From: CAYZJB01 sp964602985
GTDB lineage: Bacteria > CLD3 > SB21
DNA length: 64,000 nucleotides
Assembly (NCBI GenBank): GCA_964602985.1
Contig: CAZRTJ010000002.1
Location: 124,001 to 188,000 of the forward strand
Direction: 5' to 3'
The translations under genes and the position numbers were made by a program. Positions 27,775 through 35,980 of the stretch are shown here, piece by piece. The notes beneath the pieces were generated by a model, which ran no database searches, was not told the DNA's origin, and saw nothing but the letters and a program-made list of their open reading frames with translations. How positions within the stretch are numbered: the stretch's first letter is position 1; each line of letters starts with the position of its first letter.

Positions 27775-27862
27775 GAATTACGAATATCGAATGTTTGAAT
27801 TACGAATGTCGAATACGTGAATTACGAATTTCGAATGTTTGAATTACGAATGACGAATGTGG
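27775..27862 (+). repeat. four tandem 22-bp repeats between tRNA-Arg and the S23 gene
   Basis: Four exact-length units begin at 27775, 27797, 27819 and 27841. Each starts GAATTACGAAT and is followed by a variable 11 bases of the form NNCGAATNNNN. The repeats start 3 bases after the tRNA and stop 10 bases before the S23 ATG. They are AT-rich compared with the flanks. From memory, similar ATTACGAAT-type repeats occur next to four-helix-bundle genes in other genomes; this was not checked. Confidence 0.9.
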
Positions 27863-27872
27863 GTGAGTCGGC

Positions 27873-28232
27873 ATGAGGAAAGATAATGTCGTACAGGAAA
27901 AGAGCTATCGATTCTCATTGCGTGTTGTTCGATTGTTTCAGCATCTGACGGCGGAAAAAAAGGAGTTTGTGCTTTCGAAACAGGTTTTGAAAAGTGGAAC
28001 ATCTATTGGCGCAAACATCGAAGAAGCCATAGGTGGTCAGTCCAGAAGAGATTTCTTCGCGAAGATGTGTATTGCCTATAAAGAAGCACGTGAAACCCAT
28101 TACTGGTTGCGTCTCCTTAAAGACGCCCAATATCTGAGATCGGATCTTGCAGAGTCCCTCCTCTCAGACTGCCACGAACTTATCAAAATCATCGGCTCAA
28201 TACAGAAAAGCGTCAAACGAACCGACTCGTAA
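27873..28232 (+). CDS. four-helix-bundle protein, S23/23S-rRNA-IVS family
   Basis: 119 residues with the family pattern SYRFSLRVVRLFQHL, VLKSGTSIGANIEEAIGGQS, AYKEARETHYWLRLLKDAQY and a C-terminal SDCHELIKIIGSIQKS helix. Members form pentameric four-helix barrels related to Avd, the accessory protein of diversity-generating retroelements; most stand-alone members have no known function. No rRNA or reverse transcriptase gene is in the window. It sits between tRNA-Arg and proS, behind the 22-bp repeats, with only a weak ribosome site. Its composition and repeats suggest an acquired cassette. Confidence 0.85.
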   Translation: MRKDNVVQEKSYRFSLRVVRLFQHLTAEKKEFVLSKQVLKSGTSIGANIEEAIGGQSRRDFFAKMCIAYKEARETHYWLRLLKDAQYLRSDLAESLLSDCHELIKIIGSIQKSVKRTDS

Positions 28233-28262
28233 TTCAATTATTCTTCATTTGAGTTATTGAAA

Positions 28263-29705
28263 ATGGCCGAGAGAATCACCAAGCGTTCCGCAGACTATTC
28301 CCAGTGGTATCTGGACATCATCCAGCAGGCCCAGTTGGCCGATTACGCCCCGGTGAAGGGATGTATGGTCATTCGGCCGAATGGATTTGCGATCTGGGAG
28401 AGGATTCAACAGTCATTGGATACGATGTTCAAAGAAACGGGCCACGTGAACGCATACTTCCCGATGTTCATCCCGGAAAGCTTTATGAACAAGGAGAAGG
28501 AGCACGTAGAGGGCTTCTCACCTGAGTGTGCAGTGGTCACACATGGCGGAGGCAAGAAGTTGGAAGAAAATCTCTACATCCGGCCGACTTCGGAGACCAT
28601 CATCTGGAGTATGTATCAGAAATGGATTCAATCCTACCGCGATTTGCCGATCCTGATCAATCAATGGGCCAATGTCGTTCGATGGGAAATGCGTACTCGT
28701 CTTTTCCTCCGGACGACGGAATTTCTATGGCAAGAAGGACATACCGCGCATGGCAGTTATGACGAGGCGGAAGAAGAAACCGTTCGAATGATTAACGTGT
28801 ACCGTCAATTTGCAGAAGAGTTCATGGCGCTGCCGGTGTATCACGGTCGCAAGACCAACGCCGAGAAGTTTGCGGGCGCTCTCCACACGTACTGCATCGA
28901 GGCGATGGTGCAAGACAAGAAGGCGATACAGGCAGGGACGTCCCACAATCTCGGACAAAATTTTGCGAGAGCATTTGACGTCAAATTTCAGGACATGAAT
29001 GGGGATCTCCAGTATGTGTGGGCCACCAGCTGGGGCGTCAGTACGCGTCTGGTCGGAACGCTCATTATGGCGCACAGCGATGACAACGGGTTGGTGCTTC
29101 CTCCCAAATTGGCGCCGACTCAGGTTGTCATTGTCCCGATTTTCAAAGACGACAGCGAGAGAAAGGCAACATGCGACTCGGCACAGAAAATTGCGAGTGA
29201 ACTGAAATTGGGTGGAATTCGCGTGCACGTGGACGATCGGGAACAGTATCGGCCGGGTTGGAAGTTTAACGAGTGGGAGATCAAAGGGGTTCCGGTTCGG
29301 GTGGAACTGGGTCCGAAAGACCTTGCGCAGTCGCAGGTCGTTTGTGCCCGCCGTGATATTTTGGAAAAAACTGCAAAGGCGACAATCCCGATGGACCGTG
29401 TCGGAGTTGAAATCCCCATGATGCTGGAAAAAATCCAGACCAATCTGTTTGATCGGGCGAAAGCGTTTCGTGATCAGCATACGATGGACGTTTCGACGTA
29501 TGATGAACTCAAGGACGTGATGGAGCAGGAGTCGGGTTTCGCACGATGCTATTGGGCCGGCTCGGATGAGGACGAAGCGAAGATCAAGACGGAAACCAAG
29601 GCGACGATCCGTTGCATTCCATTTGAGCAAACAGGGGCCGGTGGAAAATGCATCATCACCGGCAAAGAAACGAAGACGCAGGTGATTGTAGCCAAAGCCT
29701 ACTGA
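28263..29705 (+). CDS. proS: prolyl-tRNA synthetase, short archaeal/eukaryotic type
   Basis: 480 residues. Charges tRNA-Pro. Class II motifs include NAYFPMFIPESFM, VRWEMRTRLFLRTTEFLWQEGHT (cut here as VRWEMRTRLFLRTTEFLWQ) and LGQNFARAFDVKF. An anticodon-binding domain follows (PTQVVIVPIFKDDSERKATC), then a C-terminal zinc-like tail (ARCYWAGSDEDEAKIK, IPFEQTGAGGKCIITG). The bacterial-type editing insertion between motifs 2 and 3 is absent, so this is the short type found in FCB bacteria. The ATG at 28263 is preferred to a TTG two codons earlier; no clear Shine-Dalgarno is seen. The stop overlaps the next start (TGATG). Confidence 0.95.
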   Translation: MAERITKRSADYSQWYLDIIQQAQLADYAPVKGCMVIRPNGFAIWERIQQSLDTMFKETGHVNAYFPMFIPESFMNKEKEHVEGFSPECAVVTHGGGKKLEENLYIRPTSETIIWSMYQKWIQSYRDLPILINQWANVVRWEMRTRLFLRTTEFLWQEGHTAHGSYDEAEEETVRMINVYRQFAEEFMALPVYHGRKTNAEKFAGALHTYCIEAMVQDKKAIQAGTSHNLGQNFARAFDVKFQDMNGDLQYVWATSWGVSTRLVGTLIMAHSDDNGLVLPPKLAPTQVVIVPIFKDDSERKATCDSAQKIASELKLGGIRVHVDDREQYRPGWKFNEWEIKGVPVRVELGPKDLAQSQVVCARRDILEKTAKATIPMDRVGVEIPMMLEKIQTNLFDRAKAFRDQHTMDVSTYDELKDVMEQESGFARCYWAGSDEDEAKIKTETKATIRCIPFEQTGAGGKCIITGKETKTQVIVAKAY

Positions 29706-30460
29706 TGAGCCCATTCGTAGTGGACGAGGGTCGGGGGCCGGCAGTTGTTTTTCTGCATGGGTATCCCCTGTGCGGCGACATCTGGCGTAATCAGCGGATT
29801 CTGTCCGATTCCTACCGACTGATCATTCCCGATCTTCCGGGATTTGGAGAGACCGATGCCGCCGATCTGTCGTCTATCCGAGAATATGCCGACTGGGTGT
29901 CTCGCCTGTTGCAAGAGCGCGGCATCGACCGCGCGATCGTCGTCGGCCACTCCATGGGTGGATACATCGCATTGGCATTGGCCATCCATCATGCATCACA
30001 GTGCGCGGGCTTGGCGTTGATTTGTACGCAGGCACACGCGGATACGGTGGAGGGTCGGCATGGGAGACTGGAGGCGGTGCAACGCGTGGAGCGGGAAGGG
30101 GTAGGGTTCCTGGCAGAAACGATGTCTGAAAAATTGCTTCACCCGGAAAGTCCGGAATCGCTCCGGATTGAACTCGCGCGGTTCATTCGGAAGGCGTCTC
30201 CGAAGGGTGTAGTCTGTGCGCTGCGCGCGATGGCGGATCGCCCCGATGTCCGGGAACAGTTGAATTCCGTCCACCAGTCCGCACTCGTCCTGTACGGGAG
30301 CGGCGACCGATTGTTTTCGGCAGAACGGCCAATCGAACTGGCGAAACGTCTGCCGCACGCGGTAATTCATGCGTGTCCGCGATCGGGGCACATGCCTATG
30401 ATGGAGGAGCCGGAGATGGTGACGCGTCGATTGCGGGAGTTCTTCGCGACCCACGAATGA
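29705..30460 (+). CDS. alpha/beta-hydrolase
   Basis: 251 residues. Oxyanion motif FLHGYPLCGDIW, nucleophile elbow VVGHSMGGYIA, probable acid in LYGSGDRLFSAE and catalytic His in RSGHMPMMEEPE give the complete Ser-Asp-His triad of esterases and lipase-like hydrolases. Substrate unknown. The ATG overlaps the proS stop by one base; the alternative frame start further upstream lies within proS and is not needed. Cytosolic, no signal peptide. Confidence 0.88.
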   Translation: MSPFVVDEGRGPAVVFLHGYPLCGDIWRNQRILSDSYRLIIPDLPGFGETDAADLSSIREYADWVSRLLQERGIDRAIVVGHSMGGYIALALAIHHASQCAGLALICTQAHADTVEGRHGRLEAVQRVEREGVGFLAETMSEKLLHPESPESLRIELARFIRKASPKGVVCALRAMADRPDVREQLNSVHQSALVLYGSGDRLFSAERPIELAKRLPHAVIHACPRSGHMPMMEEPEMVTRRLREFFATHE

Positions 30461-30482
30461 GGATTGCCGCGGTAACGAGGGG

Positions 30483-31121
30483 CTAGAAATCCAATCCGAA
30501 TTGTTCTTGTAGAAGGCCGGCGCAGAATGTGCGTCGGTGGATCGTGCACATTCCGAATTCTTTCAGCGCCGCGACGTGCTCGGGCGTCGGGTACCCTTTG
30601 TTTCTTGCAAAGTCGTACTGAGGAAAAATGTTGTGGTATTGAGTCATCAGGCGATCCCTGGTGACCTTTGCCAGAATCGAAGCGGCCGCGATCGTAAAGC
30701 TTTTTGCGTCGCCTTTCACGAGTGCCCGCTGTCGGGGTCCGTAATAGTCGCTTTTCGGAAAGGCATCGTGGTTTCCATCGATGAGAACAAAATCCGGTTT
30801 GGTATGCAGTCTTTCCACGCACGTGCGCATACCCAGCAGGGAGGCCTGCAAGATGTTGATCTTGTCGATGGTATCGTGTCCAATGATCTCAATATGAAAG
30901 GACAGCGCCTTTTCCCGGATGATGTCAAAGAAGGACTCTCGTTGAACCGCCGTGAGTTGTTTGGAATCGGTGACGCCTTCGATGAACATGTCCTTCGGGA
31001 AGACGACACCCGCGACTACCACGGGTCCCGCCAGCGGACCCCGCCCCGCCTCGTCCACACCGGCCACGTGGGGATGCCCGTGTTCCCAACATTCGCGCTC
31101 ATTTTGAAGCATGTCTTCCAT
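30483..31121 (-). CDS. rnhB: ribonuclease HII
   Basis: Removes ribonucleotides from DNA and RNA-DNA hybrids. 212 residues with GVDEAGRGPLAGPVVVAGVV and the four acidic residues at Asp23, Glu24, Asp115 (LIDGNHDAF) and Asp138 (VKGDAKSFTIAAASILAKVT). The ATG at 31121 lies directly after the T-run of the rpsA terminator; an ATG three codons later (31112) is an alternative. No ribosome site is visible, so expression may depend on terminator read-through or a near-leaderless transcript. Confidence 0.93.
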   Translation of the reverse strand: MEDMLQNERECWEHGHPHVAGVDEAGRGPLAGPVVVAGVVFPKDMFIEGVTDSKQLTAVQRESFFDIIREKALSFHIEIIGHDTIDKINILQASLLGMRTCVERLHTKPDFVLIDGNHDAFPKSDYYGPRQRALVKGDAKSFTIAAASILAKVTRDRLMTQYHNIFPQYDFARNKGYPTPEHVAALKEFGMCTIHRRTFCAGLLQEQFGLDF

Positions 31122-31124
31122 AAT

Positions 31125-31157
31125 AAAAAACGGGTTGAGCCGTTGGGCCCAACCCGT
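31125..31157 (-). terminator. rpsA terminator
   Basis: On the minus strand, ACGGGTTGGGCC / GGCTCAACCCGT hairpin (31130-31157) followed by a run of T. It separates rpsA from rnhB, whose start codon lies only 3 bp beyond. Confidence 0.8.
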
Positions 31158-31182
31158 AAGAAAAAACGGTGGCAGTCGCCGA

Positions 31183-32904
31183 TTAGGATGCCGTTGAATC
31201 GCCGATCGTTCGTTGACTTTCGTTGTATTCCTGCAACGCCTGGGCTTCTTTGGCCTTTTCGTACTCGGTGGCAGAGAGAACGATCTTCTTGTTTTCTTTG
31301 TCAAATTCAATCACGACCAGGTTAATCTCTGCGCCTTCAGTGACATTCTGGGACTTGTCTCCTTTGGACATGTGCGAGGTCGGAATGAATCCTTCGACGC
31401 CCAGCGGCAGTTCGACAATGATGCCCTTCTCGATGGATCGCACGACTTTGCCCGTCGTTTCCGTACCGGGGGCATATGCTTCCATGAAACCATCCCACGG
31501 ATTTTCGTCGACGTGCTTGTGGCTCATGGAAATTCGCCGATTCTCCTTGTCGATACCCATAATCACGACGGCCAATTCATCGCCCTTCTTCACCAGCTCA
31601 TTTGGATTTCGAATTTTACGCGTCCAGCTCAGGTCGGAGATGTGAACCAGACCATCGATTCCCGGCTCGAGTTCGACAAATACACCAAAGTTCGTAAGAT
31701 TCCGAACTTTGCCGGTGTGTTTGCTTCCGATCGGATACTTGGCTTCCACCTGATCCCACGGATCGTTGAGCAGCTTCTTCACCGACAAAGAGATCTTGCG
31801 CTCTTCGGGAACGATGCTGACGACTTCTGCACTGACCGTATCCCCGATGGTGAACATCTGGGAGGGATGCTTGACGGATTGATTCCAGGACATTTCAGAA
31901 ATATGGATCAACCCTTCGATGCCTTTTTCGATTTCAATAAAGGCGCCGTAGTCGGTGATGCTCACGACGCGGCCTTGCACGATAGAATTGATCGGATACT
32001 TCGCGGCGGCATCGACCCAGGGTTCGCGCTGCATTTGCTTCAGCCCAAGGGAAATGCGGTCCTTCTGTTCGTTGAAGTCGATCACCATGACTTTGATCCG
32101 TTCGTCCAGTTTCACGACTTCGGAGGGATGCTTGACTCGTCCCCAAGACATATCCGTAATGTGGAGGAGACCATCGACTCCACCGAGGTCGATGAAGGCG
32201 CCAAAATCGGTGATGTTCTTGACCGTACCTTCGAGGATCTGTCCTTTTTGAAGATCGGCAAGAATTCGCTCGCGCTGTCCCTTGGTGGCTTCTTCGATGA
32301 GGGCACGACTCGAAACGACGACGTTCTTCCGCAACTGATTCAGTTTGACGATTTTGAACTGCATTTCCCGATTGACGTAGGCGTCAAAATCTCGAATGGG
32401 CTTGACATCGATTTGGGATCCGGGCAGGAAGCAATCCACGCCCAGCACATTGACGACCATTCCGCCTTTGATGCGTTTGGAGATCGTTCCGTTGACGGTT
32501 TCACCGGTCTCGAACATTCGCGTGATTTTCTCCCACGATCGCATGAAGTCGGCTTTCTTGTGCGAGAGAATAACCTGTCCTTCTTTATCTTCGATATTGT
32601 CCAAGTACACTTCGATGGCGTCTCCCACCTTGAAGTCCTTGATGCTGTCGCCAAATTCCAGAGTGGGAATGACGCCTTCACTCTTGAAGCCGATATCCAC
32701 TTTGACTTCGTTGGTACCGATGCTCAGAATCTTGCCTTTGACGATCTGGCCTTCCGTGATGGTGTGGAGTGTGTGCTCATACATCGATCGAAACTGGCTG
32801 TATTCCTGATCGTTGTAGTCGCCATTGTCGGCGTCTTGGAATTGGGAGTAGGGGACGACTTTCTTTCCGTAGTCCCGTTTGAGGGTGGTGGTTTTTTCTG
32901 ACAT
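31183..32904 (-). CDS. rpsA: 30S ribosomal protein S1
   Basis: 573 residues with six S1 RNA-binding repeats (for example EGTVKNITDFGAFIDLGGVD, GRVVSITDYGAFIEIEKGIE, GKVRNLTNFGVFVELEPGID). Recruits mRNA to the 30S subunit. The full six-repeat number and the conserved repeats 3-5 fit the Gram-negative type. The start MSEKTTTLKRD at 32904 is used; an AAGGAG lies 13 bases upstream, a rather long gap. Upstream in-frame codons would add about 25 residues beyond this site. A promoter is proposed at 33030-33058. Confidence 0.95.
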   Translation of the reverse strand: MSEKTTTLKRDYGKKVVPYSQFQDADNGDYNDQEYSQFRSMYEHTLHTITEGQIVKGKILSIGTNEVKVDIGFKSEGVIPTLEFGDSIKDFKVGDAIEVYLDNIEDKEGQVILSHKKADFMRSWEKITRMFETGETVNGTISKRIKGGMVVNVLGVDCFLPGSQIDVKPIRDFDAYVNREMQFKIVKLNQLRKNVVVSSRALIEEATKGQRERILADLQKGQILEGTVKNITDFGAFIDLGGVDGLLHITDMSWGRVKHPSEVVKLDERIKVMVIDFNEQKDRISLGLKQMQREPWVDAAAKYPINSIVQGRVVSITDYGAFIEIEKGIEGLIHISEMSWNQSVKHPSQMFTIGDTVSAEVVSIVPEERKISLSVKKLLNDPWDQVEAKYPIGSKHTGKVRNLTNFGVFVELEPGIDGLVHISDLSWTRKIRNPNELVKKGDELAVVIMGIDKENRRISMSHKHVDENPWDGFMEAYAPGTETTGKVVRSIEKGIIVELPLGVEGFIPTSHMSKGDKSQNVTEGAEINLVVIEFDKENKKIVLSATEYEKAKEAQALQEYNESQRTIGDSTAS

Positions 32905-33029
32905 AACTTTCGTTCTGCTCCTTGTGTGAACGGCCTTCGCGCACCCTCCGTCCACAAAAAGGAGGTTGGTTTTTTTCACTCATGCGCGGTGCAAACGCAT
33001 GAAAAACATGATTTCCCAAAAAGGGCTTG

Positions 33030-33058
33030 AATATAGCCGGCCGATCCTAGGAATGCAA
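33030..33058 (-). promoter_or_regulatory. putative rpsA promoter
   Basis: Minus strand TTGCAT, a 17-bp spacer, then TATATT; 126 bp upstream of the rpsA start. Confidence 0.45.
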
Positions 33059-33134
33059 TAACAAAATCGGTCAAAATCGGCTGAAAAGATGTTATGCACC
33101 ATCGGTCTGGAGGCGGGATGAAACGACCATCCGC

Positions 33135-33905
33135 TTACGGTTGGTTTGCTCGTTTCTTTTTCATCCACATTCGAACGACTGCGATTAGGATCAGAAGTAG
33201 AGCCATGGAAACGTAGGGCAGGAAACGAATGGAACCAGTCTTTGCGTCCCGATCCAGGACGTCGTGATAGAGAGCGGGAAGATCTGCATACGTTCTGCCG
33301 TCTGCATCGATCCACCTGCCGCTTTCATAGCGGACAGCCACCGCAACTGTGTCGAGAATGCCAGTCTGTCCATCCCACGTCTCGATGGCTGTAACCCTCG
33401 GGTTCATCATCTTCTCATCGTCCAAATGGAGAACAAACACGGCTTCAAAAAACTTTGTATAAAGAAATGTATCTGCCGTCGCTGATTGCTCAACGGCGAG
33501 TGGAAACGGAAAGACGTAAGCAGCCGACGTATCATAGAATCTATGCCAGTGCTGGTATAGAGCCGCGTCTAACTCCATTGCGCGTCGGTGTCGGGATGCA
33601 AAGGGAACACGGAGGAAGCGGTTGACTGCCTCTGAATCAACCTGGGTGGCAGCGAGAAAAAATGAGTCGGAGTGTATCGCTGATCTGGGGATCACATCAA
33701 ATGACTTCGTCGGGGACGAGGAGAAGATCCTGGACCACGGCTTGCCCGGACTACAAAGGACATGTCTGCGTAGTGAGTCGACATTCTCGATTCGATAAGC
33801 ATAGGATATTTCCCACTCTGGCTTCACTCTCGATTGTGGTGGAATGAGTTTATCCATCCCGGCAACTGTCAACCCGCCCCACAGAATCACTAACATGGTT
33901 TTCAT
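33135..33905 (-). CDS. membrane-anchored periplasmic protein, unknown
   Basis: 256 residues. A hydrophobic N-terminus (MKTMLVILWGGLTVAG) is followed by about 190 residues of soluble, aromatic-rich sequence, a C-terminal membrane helix (YVSMALLLILIAVVRMWM) and a basic cytoplasmic tail. The topology suggests a periplasmic domain held at the inner membrane. It is the last gene of the speA-lnt-GGDEF-lpxH operon, 42 bp after DUF4349. No family recognised. Confidence 0.65.
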   Translation of the reverse strand: MKTMLVILWGGLTVAGMDKLIPPQSRVKPEWEISYAYRIENVDSLRRHVLCSPGKPWSRIFSSSPTKSFDVIPRSAIHSDSFFLAATQVDSEAVNRFLRVPFASRHRRAMELDAALYQHWHRFYDTSAAYVFPFPLAVEQSATADTFLYTKFFEAVFVLHLDDEKMMNPRVTAIETWDGQTGILDTVAVAVRYESGRWIDADGRTYADLPALYHDVLDRDAKTGSIRFLPYVSMALLLILIAVVRMWMKKKRANQP

Positions 33906-33947
33906 GGTACACCGTCCCTTCTTGCTGGCGACAAACTCTCTGACATG

Positions 33948-34814
33948 TCACGCGGCCGCCTTTGCAGCCTTTTGCTTCCGAAAATGCCGGAGGATCAACC
34001 AGGTGATCAGGTACAACAAAAGGAAGACGGGTATTCCGCCGATCAGGAAGGCGATCACGCCCGCCAGCACGTTGGCAAAACCAACAAACCCTGTTTCGAA
34101 TCCACTTCCGACAGTCGCCCAGAATCCACCGCGACCACTGACTTCGATGGGAAAGTCCTCGTGGAAGGTCACGGTGATGGTTGCCATTGAAACCTGAGCC
34201 AGGAGAAACTTCCTTCTTCCTTCGTGTCGTTCGATTTCCTCGCGAACGCGGAACAATTCCCGTTGCACTTCCAGAAGTTCCGTGACGCTCCCCGTGCGCT
34301 GGAGGATGGTCAGGAGTTGTTTCTCCTCTGCTTTCTTGTTGGACAGTCGAGCCTCCGTGTCGACAAACTCCTCGGTGACATCCGTACCTTCGACGGACTC
34401 CGATTCGATTTTGGCACTGAAAGTCCGGCAGGCTCCCATGGCTTCGTCAAAATGCTGTGCCGGCACTCGTATGGTCATGGTCGTCCTCTTGAGTCCCGCG
34501 TACGCGAGGTCCGTCGACGTCGAGGTCACGTATCCTCCGAGACGTACGGCCATCTGCTGGAGACCGACATTGGCGGAATCGTGCTTGTCCACGACGATGG
34601 ACAATGCTCCGGTCTTGATGATCATGCGAACGGTCGGAATTTCCTCATCCTTCTTTGAATCTTTTTTCAGGGGATTCCCAGGCTGGCTTCCATCCCGCTC
34701 TTGCTCCATGGCCTCCTCCACGACAGGCGCCTCCGTGTTCTTGTCAAACGAAGCTTCCCCACGGCACGCGGGCATCATCGTGAACAGAAAAAGAATCCAA
34801 TTCCAATATCTCAT
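33948..34814 (-). CDS. DUF4349 lipoprotein
   Basis: 288 residues. Lipoprotein signal with lipobox cysteine in LFTMMPACRGEA, an acidic/Lys-rich linker, then the DUF4349 core: GGYVTSTSTDLAYAGLKRTT, TMTIRVPAQHFDEAM, TDVTEEFVDTEARLSNKKAE, a coiled coil to about 200, and a C-terminal membrane helix (VLAGVIAFLIGGIPVFLLLY). AAGGAG supports the start. Members are envelope proteins of unknown role. It lies 14 bp after the MlaC+DUF3047 gene. Confidence 0.85.
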   Translation of the reverse strand: MRYWNWILFLFTMMPACRGEASFDKNTEAPVVEEAMEQERDGSQPGNPLKKDSKKDEEIPTVRMIIKTGALSIVVDKHDSANVGLQQMAVRLGGYVTSTSTDLAYAGLKRTTMTIRVPAQHFDEAMGACRTFSAKIESESVEGTDVTEEFVDTEARLSNKKAEEKQLLTILQRTGSVTELLEVQRELFRVREEIERHEGRRKFLLAQVSMATITVTFHEDFPIEVSGRGGFWATVGSGFETGFVGFANVLAGVIAFLIGGIPVFLLLYLITWLILRHFRKQKAAKAAA

Positions 34815-34828
34815 TATACGCTCCTTAC

Positions 34829-35980
34829 TTAGGGATTACAGGAAAGTGATACAGAATGTGTCTTCGCGGCAATGTTGTCCATTTCCACTTCGTAACCGCT
34901 TTGCACCCACAAGGAGATCCCCGCGCACTGATCCGGTGGATACTCTCCAAAGAGGGAACGATACGTTTCCCGGATGTTCACTTCCTCTACCAGCCAGTCG
35001 GACGCGTGCTTTCCGCTTTGGACGACCACGTCATAATCATCCACAAACCACCCATCGGTCTTCCAGAGACTGCAAGGTGCAAGTCCCGGGCTCCACAGGA
35101 AGTTAACAGTGATCGGGATTCCGATCCAGTTCTGATAAAAGATAATGGAAACTTTGGCGATGGGCTCCGACGAAACCTCGCCACCGTTCGCACGCAATCT
35201 CCACTTCCACGACAGCACCGGGTACTCACGGATATTGTAGCTGAACGGACGCAGCATCGGATAGGAGCCTCCGTCCAGCTGCAGAATATTTCCTTCCGGT
35301 TGGGTCTGTACCCGATACCGCGATGTCGATGCCATGTCCTCTGCGTCCCGTTTTCTCCATCCCCAGTATTTCGGCGGCTCTCCGGGCGACTGTGAATCGA
35401 AGTTGTCGATCCACACGACGGGGTTCTCCGCGAGTACGGCCGCGATGTAGTCCATGGAATACCCCTCATTGATGAGGGAATTGAAGGTCCGAATATAATC
35501 GCGGAGGCGAAAGTCGGGCGTTCGAATGTCGTATAGTTTCCACGTGTCGTAGTGCCTGGAGACGCGGAACATAACGGATACGACGCTGCCTTTGTGAAGG
35601 ATGTCCAGGTAGACGCGGCCGTCACTCTGATCGACCTTTTCGGAAATCCACCGCAGATCCTGTACAGAGACCTCGCTTACGATCTCGTTCAGGTACTCCA
35701 TGCCTTTGCGGAGGACACGGGTGCGGACAGCTCCCTGAAGTTTCTCCTGCCACGCCGCCGAGATGTTCACCCAATTGCTCAGAAAGCCGCGTCGCGTGAC
35801 CAGCGGCCAATCGAAGAGTCTGTCAAAGACCTGCGAACTGTCCGATCCCGGTGCAGAGAGCATCCGTTGAAGCACAACGACCTGCTTTTGCAGTGCATTC
35901 GTCGGCGAAGAAGGGGCCTGTCCTCGACTGGGTGAGTGTGCGGCCACGAGCCATATACCAAAGACGAACGCGAATCTCAT
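34829..35980 (-). CDS. MlaC-like lipid-shuttle domain fused to DUF3047
   Basis: 383 residues with a signal peptide (MRFAFVFGIWLVAAHSPSRG). Residues ~25-190 match the MlaC/Ttg2D family (VFDRLFDWPLVTRRGFLSN, WKLYDIRTPDFRLRDYIRTF, SMDYIAAVLAEN), whose members carry phospholipids between inner and outer membranes. Residues ~195-380 resemble DUF3047 (PPKYWGWRKRDAED, YPVLSWKWRLRANGGE, KVSIIFYQNW). The fusion is unusual in my experience. The start at 35980 forms an ATGA overlap with the lpxH stop; two upstream ATGs lie within lpxH. No MlaE, MlaF or MlaD genes are in the window. Confidence 0.72.
   Translation of the reverse strand: MRFAFVFGIWLVAAHSPSRGQAPSSPTNALQKQVVVLQRMLSAPGSDSSQVFDRLFDWPLVTRRGFLSNWVNISAAWQEKLQGAVRTRVLRKGMEYLNEIVSEVSVQDLRWISEKVDQSDGRVYLDILHKGSVVSVMFRVSRHYDTWKLYDIRTPDFRLRDYIRTFNSLINEGYSMDYIAAVLAENPVVWIDNFDSQSPGEPPKYWGWRKRDAEDMASTSRYRVQTQPEGNILQLDGGSYPMLRPFSYNIREYPVLSWKWRLRANGGEVSSEPIAKVSIIFYQNWIGIPITVNFLWSPGLAPCSLWKTDGWFVDDYDVVVQSGKHASDWLVEEVNIRETYRSLFGEYPPDQCAGISLWVQSGYEVEMDNIAAKTHSVSLSCNP

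Noticed and set aside
27775..27862. CRISPR-like array
   Set aside because: Units are contiguous 22-mers with no spacers and no cas genes.
27698..28232. An integrated prophage or island at tRNA-Arg
   Set aside because: No integrase, no direct repeat of the tRNA 3' end, and only one small gene before the housekeeping proS.
31213..32901. Plus-strand 562-codon frame opposite rpsA
   Set aside because: Exact antisense of a six-repeat S1 gene; the repetitive look comes from the S1 repeats.
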